From Thioclava marina (GTDB taxonomy: Bacteria; Pseudomonadota; Alphaproteobacteria; Rhodobacterales; Rhodobacteraceae): 64,000 bases of DNA. Shown here in pieces: positions 1-9,089 of the stretch. The stretch is from contig NZ_MPZS01000003.1 in the NCBI RefSeq assembly GCF_002020135.1, positions 372,001 through 436,000 of the forward strand, in the 5' to 3' direction. A program made the translations under genes and the position numbers. Each line of letters starts with the position of its first letter. Position 1 is the first letter of the stretch. A model generated the notes under the pieces. It was given only the letters and a program-made list of their open reading frames with translations, ran no database searches and was not told the origin of the DNA.

Positions 1-453
1 GCGATCTTCGCCGAGGCCGCAAGGCGCGCTGGGCTGCGCGCGGTTTTCGTGGGCGATGGGCCCGAGGCGGCCCACATCCGCGCGATCAACCCGCAGGCCG
101 AGATCACCGGCTGGGTCACGCCAGACGAGGTCCAACAACATCTTGCGCGCGCCCGCGCGGTCGTCTTCCCGAGCCTCTGGTATGAATGCCAGCCCCTCGT
201 GCCGATCGAGGCGCTGTTGCGAGGGGTGCCGGTGGTGACGGGGCGCTGGAGTGCGGCCCATGAGGTCGTCGAGGACGGGGTGAACGGGGTGATCTATGAC
301 CGCCCCGATGCGCAGACGCTGGCCGAGGCGCTGGGCCGGGTGGAGCGGATCGGTCCATTCGAGAGCGCGGGCCTCGCCGAAGCGGTCTCGCCCGCGCGAC
401 ATGTCGAAAGCCTCATCGCGATCTGCGAGGAGATGCTAGGGCGCCCAGCCTGA
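1..453 (+). CDS. Glycosyltransferase, GT-B family (5' truncated by window edge)
   Basis: The frame is open from the first base, so the true start lies upstream of the window. The visible 150 residues are the C-terminal half of a GT-B glycosyltransferase: a Rossmann-like strand ending VGDGPE, then a PSLWYE...PLVPIEAL segment, which corresponds to the nucleotide-sugar binding E-x7-E region of GT4 enzymes, and G(V)NGVIYD near the end. The family transfers a sugar from a nucleotide donor to a lipid-linked acceptor in the cytoplasm. It lies beside other polysaccharide genes and its 3' end overlaps the convergent sulfotransferase gene by 18 bp. Donor and acceptor cannot be read from the sequence. 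Confidence 0.85.
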   Translation, partial: AIFAEAARRAGLRAVFVGDGPEAAHIRAINPQAEITGWVTPDEVQQHLARARAVVFPSLWYECQPLVPIEALLRGVPVVTGRWSAAHEVVEDGVNGVIYDRPDAQTLAEALGRVERIGPFESAGLAEAVSPARHVESLIAICEEMLGRPA

Positions 454-1317
454 GAGATCGAGGTCGAAGGCCTCGGCCAGCCGCGCATTCTTTTCCGCGA
501 AACCCCGGCGCAGATCCACCATAAACGCCGCATCGCCGTCGCGCTCGGGCGGGCGGGTATTGAGTGTGCGATAGAGCGCGCGCGCGGCCGAATAGACCCG
601 CCCCTTCGGCAATGCGCCCCGCACCGCGATATTGAGCCGTTGCAGGGCGCGGTTGCGCGGCGTGTAGCTCTCGTTCTCGACCGGGAAGGCATAAGCGGCG
701 TAGAAAGCCGGGTCGATTCCGCACCAATCCGCAATCTCCGTCACAAGCCCGGTGGGATCGGTGCGCAGCCGGTCGAAGGTCACCACCTTCATCCGTGCGG
801 GGTCCAGCCGGTCGCGCCAGCGCTCCAGCCAGGGCAGGTAATCGGCGCAGGCCAGCGCGTTCGCCGCCAGCTCGTTGCCACCGAAGACCTGCGTGCCCGC
901 GCGAACCGCCGCGAGATAGTCGGGAAAACTCATTCCGGCGGGGATGTAATCCCAGTTGTCGCGGAAGTAATCATACCCGGAGCGGATCTGGCTTGCCGGT
1001 TCGCGCAGCACGAAGAGCGCGCGCGCCTTGGGCAGTTCGGGGATCAGGGCGAGCGCTGTGCGGGAATAGATCGTGCTGGGCGTACCCTCGACGCGCAGGC
1101 GGGTCGCTGCATCTAGGGGTGGGAAGGCGTCGGCCAACCTCTCGATCCCCTGACCGGCGTTGAACGTCGGGCGGAAGACATGGCTGCCGGGATCGGCGAA
1201 GAAACAGCTCTCCTTTTCGTGCGAGCCCTGCACCTGCGGATGATCTGCAAGCCAACCGAAAAGCGACGAGGTGCCCGCCTTCGGCACGCCGGCGAGAAAG
1301 AGGATCGGTGCGCTCAT
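436..1317 (-). CDS. Sulfotransferase, heparan-sulfate-type PAPS fold
   Basis: This 293-residue protein begins with a hydrophobic strand leading into VPKAGTSSL (about residues 11-19), the 5'-phosphosulfate-binding loop of PAPS-dependent sulfotransferases. FVLREPASQIRSGYDYF (about 115-131) fits the 3'-phosphate-binding region. The family moves sulfate from PAPS to a hydroxyl or amino group of a carbohydrate. The ATG at 1317 lies inside the last codons of the upstream glycosyltransferase (end 1314), a 4-bp overlap indicating co-translation. Context suggests that it sulfates a sugar of the locally made polysaccharide; the acceptor is inferred, not shown. Confidence 0.85.
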   Translation of the reverse strand: MSAPILFLAGVPKAGTSSLFGWLADHPQVQGSHEKESCFFADPGSHVFRPTFNAGQGIERLADAFPPLDAATRLRVEGTPSTIYSRTALALIPELPKARALFVLREPASQIRSGYDYFRDNWDYIPAGMSFPDYLAAVRAGTQVFGGNELAANALACADYLPWLERWRDRLDPARMKVVTFDRLRTDPTGLVTEIADWCGIDPAFYAAYAFPVENESYTPRNRALQRLNIAVRGALPKGRVYSAARALYRTLNTRPPERDGDAAFMVDLRRGFAEKNARLAEAFDLDLSGWAP

Positions 1318-2411
1318 CGCCGCGCCTCCAACTCTGCCAGATGAACTGCCATCTCGCGGGCAAAGCGCTCCAGCGTGAATCGGTTTTCGTAGCTTTGGCG
1401 CGCTGGACCGCGCATCGCCTGCAGGGCGTGACGGTCGAGCGAGGCAAGCATCCCGACCAGGGCGTCCGGTTCGAGTGCGAAGACGAACCCGGTCCTGCCG
1501 GAAGCCACCAGCGCGCCCATATCGCTGCGATCGGAGACAAGGACCGGCGTCCCATTGCGCAACGCCTCCGGCACGATCAGCGGCAGGCCTTCCCAGCGCG
1601 AGGGTACGATCAGCGCATCGGCCGCCGCGTAATATCCATTAAGCGCCTCGGGTGGCTGCCAGCCATGCATCGTGACGCCCTCGGGCAAATCCGGCGTCAC
1701 TCCTCCGCGCACCGGCCCGCCCACGAGGTGCAGATGCAAATGCGGCCCTGCGCGACGGGCGCTTGCGAAGGCGGGCAGGAGGATATCGAGCCCCTTCTGA
1801 TGGTCGAAGCGGCCGACGAACAGCAGATGGATCTCGTCCTCGGATCCACGGGCGAAAGGGGCAGGGGCCGTGTCCGGCGCGCGATCGGTCACGGCGTTTT
1901 CCACCACGACGTGCCGCCCGCGATAGCCATGGCGCCGCGCGAGCGCGAGATCGCCCTGCGAGACATTGACCACGAGATCGGCAAGCCCGCTCAGCCGCCC
2001 CTCGATCGCGCGCACGATCCGGCCCTTTGGCGATGCCGGATCGTAATTGCTGATCGCCCAGGCATGGGCGCAATAGAGCGCGGGGCTCCGATCGCCCATC
2101 GCCCGCAAGGCGAGGAGTGCCAGCAGCGAGAAGGTGCTGTTGAAGACATAGATATCAGGGCGGATCTCGCGCCGGGCGGTGCGGAATGCGCGCAGGAACC
2201 GGCCTAGCGCACCGAGGGTGCGCCCACCGCGCCGGAACCCGATCACGCCGGTTCGGTCCGCAAGGATGCGGGCGTCTTCTTCCGGCATCACTATGTTCAG
2301 ATCATAACCATGAGGGGCAAGCGCGCGCAGGCTGTCTTGATAGCGCCCGACCCCGCCCAGAGCGGTCTCGCAAAGGCTCAGGATGCGTTTTCGAGAAGAC
2401 GATTCGGGCAA
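1314..2411 (-). CDS. Glycosyltransferase, GT4 family
   Basis: This is a GT-B glycosyltransferase of 365 residues from the chosen start. The N-terminal acceptor domain has GGVGRY; the C-terminal domain has LLFVGRFDHQKGLDIL, WQPPEALNGYYAAADALIVPSRWEGLPLIVPEAL and the GT4 E-x7-E pattern. The frame stays open upstream to an ATG at 2579, but those 56 extra residues look nothing like a GT start. I chose TTG at 2411 because GAAAGG (2426-2421) sits 9 nt upstream and the protein then begins just before the first beta strand (KRILSLCETALGG). It is co-transcribed with the sulfotransferase. The start is the uncertain part; the family is not. Confidence 0.85.
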   Translation of the reverse strand: MPESSSRKRILSLCETALGGVGRYQDSLRALAPHGYDLNIVMPEEDARILADRTGVIGFRRGGRTLGALGRFLRAFRTARREIRPDIYVFNSTFSLLALLALRAMGDRSPALYCAHAWAISNYDPASPKGRIVRAIEGRLSGLADLVVNVSQGDLALARRHGYRGRHVVVENAVTDRAPDTAPAPFARGSEDEIHLLFVGRFDHQKGLDILLPAFASARRAGPHLHLHLVGGPVRGGVTPDLPEGVTMHGWQPPEALNGYYAAADALIVPSRWEGLPLIVPEALRNGTPVLVSDRSDMGALVASGRTGFVFALEPDALVGMLASLDRHALQAMRGPARQSYENRFTLERFAREMAVHLAELEARR

Positions 2412-2673
2412 ATTGCACAACCTTTCAGCGACGCCATTGGGAAGCTTTACACCTAAGCGATGGGGAGTTGCTTGATTTTGCGCAGCGACGCGCCGCTTCT
2501 CTCCGCACTTGGCGCACAATGCCGAAAAAGAGGTCAAATTGTCGGGCTCGAGTGCACAGAGCCCGGATATGAAGAACATTCACCTGACTTTTTGACGGAA
2601 TTGTGTCAAAAATGTGATGCCGGATGAGCTGTAAGGGGCAGTGCGCCGGCCTCCTTTCTGGGGGTGGGAGAAC
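2412..2673. other. Divergent intergenic region of the polysaccharide locus
   Basis: This stretch of about 260 bp separates the minus-strand glycosyltransferase from the plus-strand sugar transferase. It is more AT-rich than its surroundings and must hold both promoters. The only clear structure is a perfect inverted repeat at 2589-2612, listed separately. I see no RNA gene and no convincing short ORF. Confidence 0.5.
2589..2612. promoter_or_regulatory. Perfect inverted repeat, candidate operator
   Basis: TTTTTGAC (2589-2596) and GTCAAAAA (2605-2612) are exact reverse complements separated by 8 bp, the geometry of a dimeric repressor site. It lies 60-85 bp before the sugar transferase start, in the divergent promoter region of the polysaccharide locus. 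The cognate regulator is not in the window. Confidence 0.45.
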
Positions 2674-3357
2674 ATGCAAGATCAGTCGTATCAGGCCGAT
2701 TTCATCGGCTTTTCAGGTCATGGCCGAGAGGCTTTGCCGAGTGGTTCCGTTTACGAGCGCTTCGGCAAACGTCCTGTCGACATTTCCTGCGCCGCATTCC
2801 TTTTGATGCTGAGTGCGCCGCTGATGGTGGCAATCACGCTCGGGCTGATGCTGACGGGCGGCACGCCGGTCTTCGCGCATCGCCGGGTCGGGCGCGACGG
2901 GATCTCGTTTCGCTGCTACAAGTTCCGCACGATGCGCAAGGATTCCTCGCGCGTGCTGCGCTTTGTCCTGCGGACCGATCCGGCGGCGGCCGAGGAATGG
3001 GCGGGCGCGCAGAAGCTGCTCGACGATCCGCGAGTGACCCGGATCGGGCTTTTCCTGCGCAAGACAAGCCTTGACGAATTGCCACAGCTTTTCAACGTAT
3101 TGCGTGGCGATATGAGCATGGTCGGGCCGCGCCCGGTGACTGATCGGGAACTGCCGCGCTATGGCCGTTTCCTGCAGGCCTATCTCGCAGTGCGCCCCGG
3201 CGTGACGGGGCTCTGGCAGGTCCATGGCCGCGGCACGACGCTGTTTTCCGAGCGCGTCGAGATGGACGTGGCCTATATCCGCAAAATCCGCCTGTTCACC
3301 GATCTGAAACTGATGTTCCAGACCGCCGAAGTGGTGTTGCGGAGGTCGGGCAGTTGA
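2674..3357 (+). CDS. Undecaprenyl-phosphate sugar-1-phosphate transferase (ExoY/WcaJ family)
   Basis: This bacterial sugar transferase of 227 residues starts polymer synthesis by moving a sugar-1-phosphate from a nucleotide sugar to undecaprenyl phosphate at the inner membrane. One hydrophobic helix (about residues 34-56) precedes the catalytic domain, which has KFRTMRKDS, the LRKTSLDELPQL segment, GDMSMVGPRPVTDRE and RPGVTGLWQVHGR. The single helix makes it ExoY-like rather than the five-helix WbaP type. GGGAG lies just upstream of the ATG at 2674; an in-frame ATG at 2641 lacks support. It is the first gene of a run of overlapping genes to 9086. Confidence 0.93.
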   Translation: MQDQSYQADFIGFSGHGREALPSGSVYERFGKRPVDISCAAFLLMLSAPLMVAITLGLMLTGGTPVFAHRRVGRDGISFRCYKFRTMRKDSSRVLRFVLRTDPAAAEEWAGAQKLLDDPRVTRIGLFLRKTSLDELPQLFNVLRGDMSMVGPRPVTDRELPRYGRFLQAYLAVRPGVTGLWQVHGRGTTLFSERVEMDVAYIRKIRLFTDLKLMFQTAEVVLRRSGS

Positions 3358-5624
3358 AACACCTTCCCGCCTTCTCGCCCGATGGGGGTCGTGATCCATA
3401 TCGCGACCCGGAGCTGGCCGAGGTGTTGCGCGCCGCAGCCATGCTGTTGCGGCGCAATCTCTGGGCGATGGTGCTGACAGGGCTCGTATTTGTCGCGTTG
3501 GGGCTGGTGATGGCGCAGCGTGTCGACAAACTCTACCGCTCGAGCACCCAGCTGATGATCGAGCGCCCCGTTTCAAGCCCGATCGAGGTCGAGCAGGGCG
3601 GGACCGGGGGCATTGACGCGGGCTATGTCGAGGGGCAGGTGTTGCTGCTTTCATCCGATGACATGCTGCGCAAGGTGGTCGAGCAGGCGGATCTGCTCGA
3701 AGAGCCCTCTTTTCAGACGCAACCGCCGAGCCTGCTGCGTCAGGGGATCAATTGGGTGAAATCGCTGGTGCCTGCTCCGGCGGCCTCCGCCCCTGCGGCC
3801 TCGGAAGAGGAACGCCGGATGATCTCGGCGGTGAACACGCTGTCGGATCTGGTCAGCGTGGATCGCGAGGGCGAGACGAATGTCGTCACGATCCGCGCCA
3901 GCGCGACCTCGCCGCGATTGGCGCAGCGCATCGCGCAGACCCTGGCGCAAAGCTATATCACGTTGCGGCTCGATCAGCGTGAGGCCGAGGCGCGGGGCCT
4001 GAGCGACTGGATCGACGCGCGCGCCTCCGAGTTGCGCGACAAGCTCTCCGAGGCCGAACGCGCCGCGACCGCCTACCGCATCGAGAACAACCTGATCGGT
4101 GATGCGCAGGGCACGGGGCTGGGCGGCCAGCAATTGACCGAACTCAATGCCGAACTGATCCGCTCGCGTGCCGACCTCGCGCAGAAACGCGCCTCTCTCG
4201 AACAGGCGCAACAGGTGCTTTCAGGAGGTGGTGACCCCGCGAGCCTGCCCGAAGTGCAGGCTTCGCCGATCATCCAGGCCTTGCGCGAAACCCAGATGCA
4301 GCTGGAGCTGCGCGCCGAGGATGCCGCGCGGATCGGGCGTGAGGACAATCCCCGCCTGAGCCAGATCCAGCGCCAAATCGCGGCGGTCGAACAGCAACGC
4401 CGCGACGAGATCGGGCGCATCGCGCAGGTGCTTGCCAATGAAACCGAGGCGCTGGAAAGCCGCGCGCGGCTTCTCTCGGAGGCGTTGGCGCTGGCCGGGG
4501 GAGAGACCGGGCAGGAAAGCCGCGATGCGCTCAAGCTGCGCGAGCTCGAACGGATCGTCGAGGCCTATCGCACCCGCTATGAGCGCTATCTCAACAATGC
4601 GGGGCTTGCGAGCGAGCTGCAAAGTTTCGACACCAGCGGCACGCAGATCGTCAGCGCTGCCTCGTTGCCGCTGGAGCCCTATTACCCGCCCACCAAGGTG
4701 TTCATGATCCTCGGGTTTCTCGGCGGGGTAGCACTTGTCCTGATCGCGGCGCTCGTCCGCAATGCGCTGGGGCGCGGCTTTGCCTCGATCGAGGAGGTCG
4801 AAAACGAGCTCGGACTGCGTGTCCTCTCGGCGCTGCCGCTGCTGAGCGAACGCCAGTCGGGTCCAGACGTCATCCGCCGCGAACCTTTCTCGGATTTCAG
4901 CGAAACGGTGTCGGTGCTGCGCCAGAGCGTGATGGCCAGCGCGCAGGAGATGCGCGCGGGAACGGGCGCGCCGGTCGTGCTGATCACCTCGGCCGAGGAC
5001 AATGTCGGCAAGACCACCGTCGCGGCCTCGCTGGGGGAGGCGACCAGTGCGGCGGGCAAGCGGGTTCTGGTCGTCGATGCCGACCTGCGCTTCGCGGGTC
5101 TCACGGCGCTTTACGACATGGAAGACAGCCCCGGCCTGTGCGAGATCCTGCGCGGCCAGAACTGGTTGCCCGATATCGAGCCGCCGGAGGGGGGCTCGCT
5201 CGAGGTGATGCCTGCGGGCGCTCTGCGGGGGCGCCAGCCCTCGGGCTATTTCGAGACGCCGCACCTGCGCACCTTCCTGCGTGCGGCGGCGGCGGAATAT
5301 GACTTCGTGGTGGTCGATGGTCCTCCCGTCGCCAATCTCGCAGACTGCCGCATTCTCGCGCGCGAATGTTCGGCCGTCGGGGTCGTGATGCGGGTCGGGC
5401 GAACCTCGCGCGACGTGATGCGCGCCGCGATCCGCCAATTGCCGCGCCAGAAACTGGCGGGGGTGATCGTGACGGGCGTGCCGCCGCAGGATCCGGCCGG
5501 CCGCTGGAGCCTTGGCGGGGGCTATACCTCAAGCGCGATCCGCGCCGTCTCGACCGAGCCCCGCCGGGTCAGCCCCGCAACCGCGAGCGCGATCGCGAAA
5601 GCGCGCAAACAGGAGCCGGCATGA
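3354..5624 (+). CDS. Polysaccharide co-polymerase / tyrosine-kinase-like ATPase (Wzc/GumC-ExoP family)
   Basis: This 756-residue protein has a Wzz-type chain-length domain (transmembrane helix about 38-56), a long periplasmic coiled-coil region (about 200-430), a second helix (about 448-468) and a C-terminal CpsD/CapB-type P-loop domain. That domain has Walker A SAEDNVGKTT, Walker A' VLVVDADLR and Walker B FVVVDGPP. The family controls polymer length and export. Translation probably begins at TTG 3354, which overlaps the previous stop and has GGAGG 8 nt upstream. The C-terminal tail carries a single tyrosine instead of the usual tyrosine cluster, so autophosphorylation may be reduced or absent. 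Confidence 0.88.
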   Translation: MKHLPAFSPDGGRDPYRDPELAEVLRAAAMLLRRNLWAMVLTGLVFVALGLVMAQRVDKLYRSSTQLMIERPVSSPIEVEQGGTGGIDAGYVEGQVLLLSSDDMLRKVVEQADLLEEPSFQTQPPSLLRQGINWVKSLVPAPAASAPAASEEERRMISAVNTLSDLVSVDREGETNVVTIRASATSPRLAQRIAQTLAQSYITLRLDQREAEARGLSDWIDARASELRDKLSEAERAATAYRIENNLIGDAQGTGLGGQQLTELNAELIRSRADLAQKRASLEQAQQVLSGGGDPASLPEVQASPIIQALRETQMQLELRAEDAARIGREDNPRLSQIQRQIAAVEQQRRDEIGRIAQVLANETEALESRARLLSEALALAGGETGQESRDALKLRELERIVEAYRTRYERYLNNAGLASELQSFDTSGTQIVSAASLPLEPYYPPTKVFMILGFLGGVALVLIAALVRNALGRGFASIEEVENELGLRVLSALPLLSERQSGPDVIRREPFSDFSETVSVLRQSVMASAQEMRAGTGAPVVLITSAEDNVGKTTVAASLGEATSAAGKRVLVVDADLRFAGLTALYDMEDSPGLCEILRGQNWLPDIEPPEGGSLEVMPAGALRGRQPSGYFETPHLRTFLRAAAAEYDFVVVDGPPVANLADCRILARECSAVGVVMRVGRTSRDVMRAAIRQLPRQKLAGVIVTGVPPQDPAGRWSLGGGYTSSAIRAVSTEPRRVSPATASAIAKARKQEPA

Positions 5625-6964
5625 GCGCCGCGCGCCCTGACGGCGTGCGCATGCGTCTGATCGGCTGGGCGCTCGTGCTAGCGCTGGCGGGGCTGCCGCT
5701 GACCTGGATCCCGCTGGCGAGCCTTGGCGGGTTCGACCTCACGTTACCCTATGCGCTGAGTATCGCACTTGGCGCGGCGCTGCTGCTGCGGGTTTTGCGT
5801 GCTATGCTTGCCGCCAGCGCATTGATCCCAGCGGTGACGCTCTGGCTCGTGCCTTATCTCGCCTATCTCTTCGTGCTGAAACTTCATCTTGCGGGGCTGC
5901 CCGATAACGGCATGATCCTGCGCCAGCTCTTCTTTCTCACCTGTGGCGGAACGATCGCGACAGCAATTTTGCTTTGCGGGGGAGAGGCGCGTCTCTTGCG
6001 TCGGGGCGGGTTCGCGGCGCTGGCGGGGTTCGTGGTGGTCGCCGAGATCCATGCCCGCCAGTTGGGGATGAGTTGGCTCGACGCGGTGACCCGCTTTCTC
6101 TCGGGCGATCTGAATTTCGTCATCTACAAATTCTTGCGCCCGATCTTCCAATCCGCGAGCGGTGATCCGGGTGAGGTGCCCGCCTCGCTCAAGAACGCGG
6201 TCTCGGGCGGGATGCTGATCGCGCTTGTCCTCTTCCGCGCGGGCCATGAAAGCGCGGCGCGCGACAGCCGGGGGTGGGTCGTGACCTTGATCACGCTCGT
6301 GATCCTCGTATTGCTCAATACCCGCTCCGTGCTGTTGATCGCGGCGCTGGTGCTGCCGGGAGCTGCGATCATCGCCACGCTGCGCCGCCCGAGCCATAGC
6401 GCCAACCGGCTGGTCGTGAAGCTCCTGATCGGCGCGCTTGCACTGGCGCTCGGGGCGATGATGCTGCTCAACGGCTCGGCCGCGACCGATCTGATCGAGA
6501 GCCGTTTCACCTTCGAGGATGCCTCGACCGGAGGACGTTTCGCACAGTTCTCCTTCGCGCTCGCCGGGATCGAGCGGCATGTGATTGCGGGCTCTGGCCT
6601 GCACGAGATCAACGGCCTGCTGGTGCATAACCTCTTTCTCGGCGCGTGGCTTCATGGCGGGTTGCTGGCCTTCCTGCTGGTGCTGCTCAGCTATTGCGCG
6701 ATGATCGGGCTTTGGGGGCGCTTCGTGGCGCGGATCGTGACCCAGCGCGGCTATTGGTTGCTGCCTGTGCGAGCCGAATGGGTGGCGATGCTGCCGGTCT
6801 TGGCTTTCTTCCGGGTCTGGATCGCGGGGGATGCGGGCCATCCGGGCTATCCCGAATGGATCTCGATCACCGGTTTCTTCGCGCTGGTTCTGGCCAATGC
6901 GCAGGCACGCCGCCCCGTTGCGCGCAGGGCGAGCTATCCGGTCGCGCGGGAGGCTTTCGCATGA
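5621..6964 (+). CDS. Wzy-like polysaccharide polymerase / O-antigen ligase family membrane protein
   Basis: This polytopic membrane protein of 447 residues has about ten or more hydrophobic helices spread over its length. A larger extracytoplasmic loop near residues 285-325 contains TGGRFAQFSFALAGIE and a later SGLHEINGLLVHNLFL. The alternation of helices with one long loop containing a NLFL-type motif is typical of Wzy polymerases and WaaL ligases, which share little sequence. The ATG at 5621 overlaps the previous stop (ATGA). Position between co-polymerase and flippase favours polymerase. The assignment rests on topology and context. Confidence 0.7.
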   Translation: MSAARPDGVRMRLIGWALVLALAGLPLTWIPLASLGGFDLTLPYALSIALGAALLLRVLRAMLAASALIPAVTLWLVPYLAYLFVLKLHLAGLPDNGMILRQLFFLTCGGTIATAILLCGGEARLLRRGGFAALAGFVVVAEIHARQLGMSWLDAVTRFLSGDLNFVIYKFLRPIFQSASGDPGEVPASLKNAVSGGMLIALVLFRAGHESAARDSRGWVVTLITLVILVLLNTRSVLLIAALVLPGAAIIATLRRPSHSANRLVVKLLIGALALALGAMMLLNGSAATDLIESRFTFEDASTGGRFAQFSFALAGIERHVIAGSGLHEINGLLVHNLFLGAWLHGGLLAFLLVLLSYCAMIGLWGRFVARIVTQRGYWLLPVRAEWVAMLPVLAFFRVWIAGDAGHPGYPEWISITGFFALVLANAQARRPVARRASYPVAREAFA

Positions 6965-7791
6965 GCTCGGGTCTGCCACAGGGCCAGCGCGCGGACTGGC
7001 ATCGCGAAAGCGGCGGCGCGGTGGGCCGCTTGCGCCGCGTGCGAGAGCGCGTGCTGGACCGCGCCATCCCGCAACGTTTCGTCTTCCATCACGTGCCCAA
7101 ATGCGGCGGCACCTCGGTTGGCCGCGCTTTGCGCAAACGCTGTATCCTGAGCCAGGGAACGGTTCTGCCTGAGGCAAGTTACCGCGCGTTCGAGGCCTTC
7201 ATGGGCCAAGGCGATACCGAGCGGATGCTCGTCGATGTGCTAGACCTGCGCGAGCAGATGCTGCTCTACCTGATGTTCGCCGACACGCGCTGCATCTCGG
7301 CCCATGTGCGCTTTTCCGAAACCGCCTATGAACGCTTCGCCGAGCGCTACAAGTTCATCACCATCCTGCGCGAGCCGGTCTCTCGTTTCCTGTCCCATTA
7401 CGCCTTTAGTCATGGCCGCAGCGGCGCCCATGCCGAGATCCGCGAGAGGTTCGATGCCTTCCTCGACACGCCCCGCGCGGCGCGGCTGGGGGCGAGCTAT
7501 GTCGAGTTCTTCTCTGGCCTGCCCAAGGAGGCGGATCTGAGCGCGGATGCCTCGATCGACAAGGCGATCGCGGCGCTGTCGCGCTTTGCCGTGGTGGGGC
7601 GGCTCGACGATCAGAAGGGTTTTGCCGAGGCGATCCGGCGCGAGCTGGCCCTGCGGGTGCGCATCGGTCACGAAAACCGTGCGGGCGGTGCGCGTCCCGG
7701 GCTGCGGGCCCACGATCTGAGCGAGGCGCAACTTACCCGCGTGCGCGCGCTTTGTGCTCCCGATCTCGCGGTGTGGGAGGCGGCGCCATGA
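6961..7791 (+). CDS. Sulfotransferase family 2-like protein
   Basis: In this 276-residue protein FVFHHVPKCGGTSVGRAL (about residues 40-57) is the PAPS 5'-phosphosulfate loop of the family 2 (Gal-3-O/HNK-1/2-OST-like) sulfotransferases, and FITILREPVSRFLSHYAF (about 132-149) is the 3'-phosphate motif. It differs from the heparan-type enzyme at 436-1317, so the locus encodes two distinct sulfotransferases. The ATG at 6961 overlaps the stop of the upstream polymerase gene and the gene's own stop overlaps the flippase start, so it belongs to the same translationally coupled operon. The likely role is decoration of the polymer or its repeat unit with sulfate. Confidence 0.85.
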   Translation: MSSGLPQGQRADWHRESGGAVGRLRRVRERVLDRAIPQRFVFHHVPKCGGTSVGRALRKRCILSQGTVLPEASYRAFEAFMGQGDTERMLVDVLDLREQMLLYLMFADTRCISAHVRFSETAYERFAERYKFITILREPVSRFLSHYAFSHGRSGAHAEIRERFDAFLDTPRAARLGASYVEFFSGLPKEADLSADASIDKAIAALSRFAVVGRLDDQKGFAEAIRRELALRVRIGHENRAGGARPGLRAHDLSEAQLTRVRALCAPDLAVWEAAP

Positions 7792-9086
7792 CCGATCTTC
7801 CCCGACCGGCCGTCTCTGCGGCCGTCGCATCCCTCCCTGTCGCCGAGCTCTCCTTGCGGCGCAATATCGTCTACGCGATGGTCGGGCGGGGCTATTACGC
7901 GGTCACGCAGTTCCTGATCATCGCCATCACCGCGCGGCTCGGCTCGGTTTCGGATGTCGGCGCACTGACGCTGGCGACGGCGCTTGTCACACCGCTGTTC
8001 TTCTTCACCTCGATGGGAGCGAAGACGGTGATGACGGTCGATGATTTCGACCGGTTCACCCGCGCCGATTATGTCGGACTGCGCTTTGCCGGAGGCTTGC
8101 TTGCGCTTGCGGCCTCGATGCTGACCGTGGCGTTGATCTATCCCGATCGGGGCTGGCTGGTGATCGCCTCGGTCGCCGGGGTGGCGCTGGTCCGGTTCTT
8201 CGGTGCGCAGGCGGCGCTCAATCAGGCGATCTTCCAGCGCGCCGAGCGGCTCGATTATGTCGCCGCCTCGATCTTTACCCGAGCCACGGCAGGACTGGCG
8301 GCCTTTGCGCTGGCCTTCTGGTGGAGCCGCGATCTGCCCTTGGCCCTTTTTTGCGAGGCCGCCTTGTGGTTCGCGAGCTATTGGCTGATCGACACGCGGC
8401 TGCTGGCGCGGCTCGGGATGGAGATCCCGTTCGCCATCCTGCGCCAGACCACGCCGCGCCGGATCTGGGCGCTGACGCTCTGGGTGCTGCCGATGGGCCT
8501 TGCGCTGTGGTTGATGCGGGCGGTTGGCTCGATCCCGCCGGTGATGCTCGAACATTACGCAGGGCTTGGCGCGGTAGGGATATTCGGGGCGCTGGCCTAT
8601 GCGCATACGCTGATGTCGATGGTCTCGAACGCGATGGCCGGGGCGGCGGCGGCGCGGTTGCGGCGCTATGCGCGCAAGAGGCAGATGGGCGCGTTCCGCA
8701 CCCTGACGCGCAAGATGATGCTCTTGTCGGGCGGGCTTGGGCTCGGGGCGTTTGTGCTGGCATGGATCATCGGCGCGCCGGTATTGGGGCTGGTCTTCGG
8801 CCCGGATTATGCGGATCGGGAGCTGTTCACGGTGATCGTGGGCGCATCGGGCCTCGCGCTGGTGGCGGCTACGCTCAACACCGCGATCACCGCGCTTCAC
8901 GCCTTCGGCTGGCGGGTCGCGGTTGCCGGGGCAAGTTTCCTCGCGGGGCTTGCGGTCGCGCTGGCGCTTGTGCCCTCGCATGGCGCACTGGGCGGCGCCG
9001 TGGCGTTTCTGGCCTCCAGCGCGGTGAGCCTCTTGATGTCCTGGGGCGCCTGCCGCCTGCTCATCGCCCGCGCCAGGAAGGTCTGA
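7788..9086 (+). CDS. Wzx-like polysaccharide flippase (MOP superfamily)
   Basis: This 432-residue membrane protein has about twelve to fourteen hydrophobic helices and the layout of polysaccharide export (Wzx/RfbX) proteins, which flip undecaprenyl-linked repeat units across the inner membrane. The region LVFGPDYADRELFTVIVGASGLALVAATLN fits the conserved second half of the family. Start ATG 7788 overlaps the preceding stop by 4 bp. Together with the neighbouring priming transferase, polymerase and co-polymerase it completes a Wzx/Wzy-type assembly line. The recognised substrate cannot be predicted. Confidence 0.85.
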   Translation: MTDLPRPAVSAAVASLPVAELSLRRNIVYAMVGRGYYAVTQFLIIAITARLGSVSDVGALTLATALVTPLFFFTSMGAKTVMTVDDFDRFTRADYVGLRFAGGLLALAASMLTVALIYPDRGWLVIASVAGVALVRFFGAQAALNQAIFQRAERLDYVAASIFTRATAGLAAFALAFWWSRDLPLALFCEAALWFASYWLIDTRLLARLGMEIPFAILRQTTPRRIWALTLWVLPMGLALWLMRAVGSIPPVMLEHYAGLGAVGIFGALAYAHTLMSMVSNAMAGAAAARLRRYARKRQMGAFRTLTRKMMLLSGGLGLGAFVLAWIIGAPVLGLVFGPDYADRELFTVIVGASGLALVAATLNTAITALHAFGWRVAVAGASFLAGLAVALALVPSHGALGGAVAFLASSAVSLLMSWGACRLLIARARKV

Positions 9087-9089
9087 CGG

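Noticed and set aside
2412-2579. N-terminal 56-codon extension of the glycosyltransferase frame (ATG at 2579)
   Set aside because: The extra residues do not resemble a GT start, cover the AT-rich divergent promoter region, and a TTG with a good ribosome site begins at the first beta strand.
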